In this document: one piece after another, positions 61,655 to 64,000 of the stretch
Layout of the letters: every line of letters starts with the position of its first letter
Position numbering within the stretch: position 1 is the first letter of the stretch
NCBI RefSeq assembly: GCF_029266855.1
Contig: NZ_JAQSWB010000001.1
Location: 620,001-684,000 of the forward strand
Source: Fluviicola sp.
GTDB lineage: Bacteria > Bacteroidota > Bacteroidia > Flavobacteriales_D > Crocinitomicaceae
DNA: 64,000 bases
Direction: 5' to 3'
Notes under the pieces: model-generated
The model's input: only the letters and a program-made list of their open reading frames with translations
Told to the model about the DNA's origin: nothing
Databases searched by the model: none
Made by a program: the position numbers and the translations under genes

Positions 61655-61671
61655 TTTTATCCGATTAAAGA

Positions 61672-61935
61672 TTATGCCGGTACACCAAGGTTTTCAGCAA
61701 CAGCGGTAGAAACTGCAGATTTCTCTATGCGCAATTTTGTACCTTCTGAATTGATCAACACAGTAGTATCTGTAATTTCAAGGATCTTCCCGTGGATTCC
61801 ACCGATTGTAACCACTTTATCACCTTGCTTTAAATTCTCACGAAACGATTTAAGCTCTTTTTGTTTTTTTTGTTGTGGACGAATTAAAAAGAAGTAAAAC
61901 ACCACTAACATCAACACGAGCATTATAATTTGCAT
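61672..61935 (-). CDS. yajC: Preprotein translocase subunit YajC
   Basis: 87 aa. One N-terminal membrane helix (MQIIMLVLMLVVFYFFLIRPQQKKQKE) precedes the YajC core (GDKVVTIGGIHGKILEITDTTVLINSEGTKLRIEKSAV). It is part of the SecDF-YajC complex that assists protein export. Gene order nusB, DUF1573, yajC is usual in this phylum. It is terminated by the hairpin at 61621. Confidence 0.95.
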   Translation of the reverse strand: MQIIMLVLMLVVFYFFLIRPQQKKQKELKSFRENLKQGDKVVTIGGIHGKILEITDTTVLINSEGTKLRIEKSAVSTAVAENLGVPA

Positions 61936-61956
61936 AACTCTATTTTTTATTTTTAA

Positions 61957-62352
61957 TTACTTAATAATTGTTGCTTCCACAACCACTTTGGTATTTGGAG
62001 GCGTTGTATTTGACAGGATCGTTACACTTCTTGTAACCGGTCCTTCAGAAAAAGATTCTGTTTTTACGTTTGCTTTTACAAATCCCTTTTCTCCCGGAGG
62101 AATCGGGTCTTTGCTCCAATCAGCAACCGTACAGGAACAAGATCCTGAAACATCAGACAATACCAAAGGGTATTCACCTGTGTTTTCAACTACAAAGTTA
62201 GCGTGAATTACTTCACCTCTTGCAATTTTTCCTGCATTAAAAACACTTGGAATTTTCATTGTAGTCTTATATCCGACAATCTCTGAAGGAGAATCTGATC
62301 CGCAAGCCGTTAAAAACGACAAGGCCACCCCTAAAAAAACAATTTTTCTCAT
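61957..62352 (-). CDS. DUF1573 domain lipoprotein
   Basis: 131 aa. The signal ends in lipobox LTAC (MRKIVFLGVALSFLTACG). The DUF1573 fold reads GKIARGEVIHANFVVENTGEYPLVLSDVSGSCSCTVADWSKDPIPPGEKGFVKANVKT, an Ig-like domain of the ASPM-SPD-2-Hydin type. Such proteins are exported and of unclear role. It lies between nusB and yajC with short gaps, indicating an operon. Confidence 0.9.
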   Translation of the reverse strand: MRKIVFLGVALSFLTACGSDSPSEIVGYKTTMKIPSVFNAGKIARGEVIHANFVVENTGEYPLVLSDVSGSCSCTVADWSKDPIPPGEKGFVKANVKTESFSEGPVTRSVTILSNTTPPNTKVVVEATIIK

Positions 62353-62356
62353 AACA

Positions 62357-63304
62357 TTAATCCATTAAACCTCTTCCGAGCTTAGCAATTTTTCCATCTT
62401 TTACCAATCTATCAACGGCCTTATCCAGGATACCGTTGATAAATCCGTGACTTTTCGGAGTTGAATAGAATTTTGAGATCTCAATATACTCGTTCAAAGT
62501 CACTTTTTTAGGAATACTTTTGAAAACCTGAAGTTCCGTAATTGCCATTTTTAAAAGGAGAATATCCATTTTAGCAATGCGTTCAAGTTCCCAGTTATCC
62601 GTCAATTCATCAATCAGTTTTAAATTCTCCGAATCCATTGAAATGGTCTTACGAAGTAAAGTACGGATAAACTCTTGCTCGTCTTCCTTGTCTTTGTACA
62701 AAGGCATAGCAACAAATTTCTCCCCTTCTTCCATCGCTTTAAGCGATTTGATCACCATCTGACAAGCCAAATCGATATCATCCAGCCAGTGAATACTTTT
62801 CTCTTCAAAGAAGTGATAGATCAAAGGCGAATTTGCGATTTCTGCTTTAAACAGGTTGATCATGAAGTTTTTGTCTTCTTCAAAACCAGTCAGTTCATTA
62901 CTCATATGAGCGAACCAGGTCTCCCCTTCTCTCATTTGAATATAGATCTTGCGGAACATTTCATGATGTTCGTCACCGATCCAGTTTACCGTGCGGTCTT
63001 CAGAAGCTTCACGCAGCGAATAACTGTCCTGTAAAGTTTGAATAATCACCGAATCCACAAATTTTCTGTTCGGATTCAGATCTTCTTCCGCTGGACGGAT
63101 CTTCTTTTTATTTTCTTCAATGCGATGTTCCGCAATGTCTTTCAACTCACCAAAACTCAGCAATAAATAAAGATATAGATCGTAAATCCGGTCTACAGCC
63201 TGTATTAATTCGTTTTCGGTCTTCTTGATACTATCCTCGTCGCCTTGGAAATAAGCATAAAGAGCTTGTAAAACTTTGATTCTTAAATGTCTTCTGTTCA
63301 GCAT
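62357..63304 (-). CDS. nusB: Transcription antitermination protein NusB, long form
   Basis: 315 aa, much longer than the 139 aa of E. coli NusB. It starts MLNRRHLRIKVLQALYAYFQGDEDSIKKTENELIQAV, and the C-terminal NusB core has AKMDILLLKMAITELQVFKSIPKKVTLNEYIEISKFYSTPKSHGFINGILDKAVDRL. The extended N-terminal half is typical of Bacteroidota. NusB binds boxA RNA with NusE to allow rRNA antitermination. It is first in the nusB-DUF1573-yajC operon. Confidence 0.95.
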   Translation of the reverse strand: MLNRRHLRIKVLQALYAYFQGDEDSIKKTENELIQAVDRIYDLYLYLLLSFGELKDIAEHRIEENKKKIRPAEEDLNPNRKFVDSVIIQTLQDSYSLREASEDRTVNWIGDEHHEMFRKIYIQMREGETWFAHMSNELTGFEEDKNFMINLFKAEIANSPLIYHFFEEKSIHWLDDIDLACQMVIKSLKAMEEGEKFVAMPLYKDKEDEQEFIRTLLRKTISMDSENLKLIDELTDNWELERIAKMDILLLKMAITELQVFKSIPKKVTLNEYIEISKFYSTPKSHGFINGILDKAVDRLVKDGKIAKLGRGLMD

Positions 63305-63325
63305 TATAAACTACTCTCCTAACTT

Positions 63326-64000
63326 TTATAGTGGTAATTTCACTTTACCGATGGACTCAATGCGCTCTTCTGCGATCTTGTTTGCAATTTGATAGGTTGG
63401 AACACCCTCTGCACTTGAACGGGAAACAATGTTCCCGATTGTTGTATAAATCTCTTCTGCTTTAGCCATTGACCATTGTGCCGGCAATCCTGCTACTTCC
63501 GAATAACAGTTGATCACACCACCTGCATTCAGTGCAAAGTCCGGAGCATAGATAATTCCTTTTTCTTTCACCAATTGACCGTGAATTTTCTCATTCGCCA
63601 ATTGATTGTTTGCTGCCCCTGCAATGATCGAACACTTTAAACGATTGATTGTATCGTCGTTTATTGTCGCCCCTAAAGCACATGGTGCATAAATATCCAT
63701 CGGTACGTCGTAGATTTCGTTCAATCCGACAACTTTTACTCCATACTGACCGGAAACTCTTTTCAATGTTTCTTCGTGAATATCCGTGATCGTTACGTCA
63801 GCACCTTCTGAAACCAAATGTTTTACCAAATATTCTCCAACGTGACCAACACCCTGAACAGCTACTTTTTTACCAGCTAGTGAATCGGAACCGAATTGCT
63901 GACTTGCACAAGCCTTCATTCCCATGTAAACTCCGTAAGCAGTTACGGGAGACGGATCACCGCTTTTCCCCGGTAAACCGACAACATGATTTGTTTCCAT
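63326..64000 (-). CDS. Glu/Leu/Phe/Val dehydrogenase (leucine-type), N-terminus beyond the window
   Basis: Visible part 224 aa, 3' end complete. GKSGDPSPVTAYGVYMGMKAC, then the Rossmann NAD site VAVQGVGHVGEYLVKHLVSEGADVTITDIHEE, and ALGATINDDTINRLKCSIIAGAANNQLA. The GDPSPVTA motif and length point to leucine dehydrogenase, which deaminates branched-chain amino acids reversibly. The start Met shown at the window edge is probably internal; the gene continues past 64000. It lies just upstream of the nusB operon. Confidence 0.85.
   Translation of the reverse strand: METNHVVGLPGKSGDPSPVTAYGVYMGMKACASQQFGSDSLAGKKVAVQGVGHVGEYLVKHLVSEGADVTITDIHEETLKRVSGQYGVKVVGLNEIYDVPMDIYAPCALGATINDDTINRLKCSIIAGAANNQLANEKIHGQLVKEKGIIYAPDFALNAGGVINCYSEVAGLPAQWSMAKAEEIYTTIGNIVSRSSAEGVPTYQIANKIAEERIESIGKVKLPL

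Larger units (their letters stand above)
61088..61671. other. 584-bp intergenic region rich in repeats and hairpins
   Basis: It contains a terminator (61107-61137), a tandem 46-bp repeat (61219-61307), AACCACATAGG elements (three copies, near 61144, 61352 and 61436), and the terminator of the minus-strand YajC gene (61621-61654). No gene was seen in it. Confidence 0.65.

Noticed and set aside
1-64000. tRNA or rRNA genes, CRISPR arrays, IS elements
   Set aside because: I saw no cloverleaf with conserved T-loop, no evenly spaced direct repeats with unique spacers, and no transposase or integrase frame. Small degenerate elements remain possible.

Overview
The window looks like chromosomal DNA of a Bacteroidota bacterium, most likely a flavobacterial relative of Fluviicola/Crocinitomicaceae. 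The evidence is: three secreted proteins ending in type IX secretion (T9SS) sorting domains; repeated TAnnTTTG -7 promoter boxes of the Bacteroidota sigma factor; few Shine-Dalgarno sites and several TTG starts; and family-typical genes such as the DUF1573-yajC pair beside nusB, a DUF3078 protein, an ECF sigma/GIN-domain pair, a DUF4268 protein, and a fused response regulator-Crp protein. The species assignment is inference.

Layout. 1-7.7 kb: a cut acetyltransferase, then a sensor kinase/response-regulator-Crp pair. Divergent to the pair is a small operon (111-aa protein, TSUP permease, ATP-cone nuclease-like protein, beta-CASP MBL hydrolase) whose promoter carries large inverted repeats. 7.9-17.3 kb: surface and secreted proteins (beta-helix T9SS protein, lipase), a DHA2 efflux pump, an orphan SdhC cytochrome b and small lipoproteins. 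17.5-19.7 kb: a 738-aa protein with the N-terminal signature of eCIS (extracellular contractile injection system) cargo. 19.8-22.3 kb: a gene remnant and a BlaI/BlaR1-like pair with a leaderless, palindrome-bearing promoter.

22.4-33.4 kb is an accessory region, visibly AT-richer between about 24 and 31 kb. It holds a 1015-aa N6-adenine-type DNA methyltransferase overlapping a PD-(D/E)xK nuclease-like gene, an HEYGH putative metallopeptidase, and small orphan genes. Related copies of a GTC(C/T)TATAAT... repeat separate the gene units. A second repeat family, with a TGTTCGC...GCGAACA hairpin, brackets a secreted delta-60 repeat protein.

33.4-64 kb is mostly housekeeping: DUF4268 protein, an LptF/G permease with two glycosyltransferases, ribBA, a LolD-type ATPase, a vWA/BatA membrane protein, a dihydroorotase-like protein missing metal ligands, a PmtA-like methyltransferase, trxB, the sigma/GIN pair, pcm, acyl-CoA carboxylase beta, elaA, an M13 peptidase, a stomatin-like protein, a second vWA membrane protein, thiolase, yajC, DUF1573, nusB and a partial leucine-type dehydrogenase. 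A 50-aa gene with its own terminator sits at 55.2 kb. No tRNA, rRNA, CRISPR array, transposase or integrase gene was seen.
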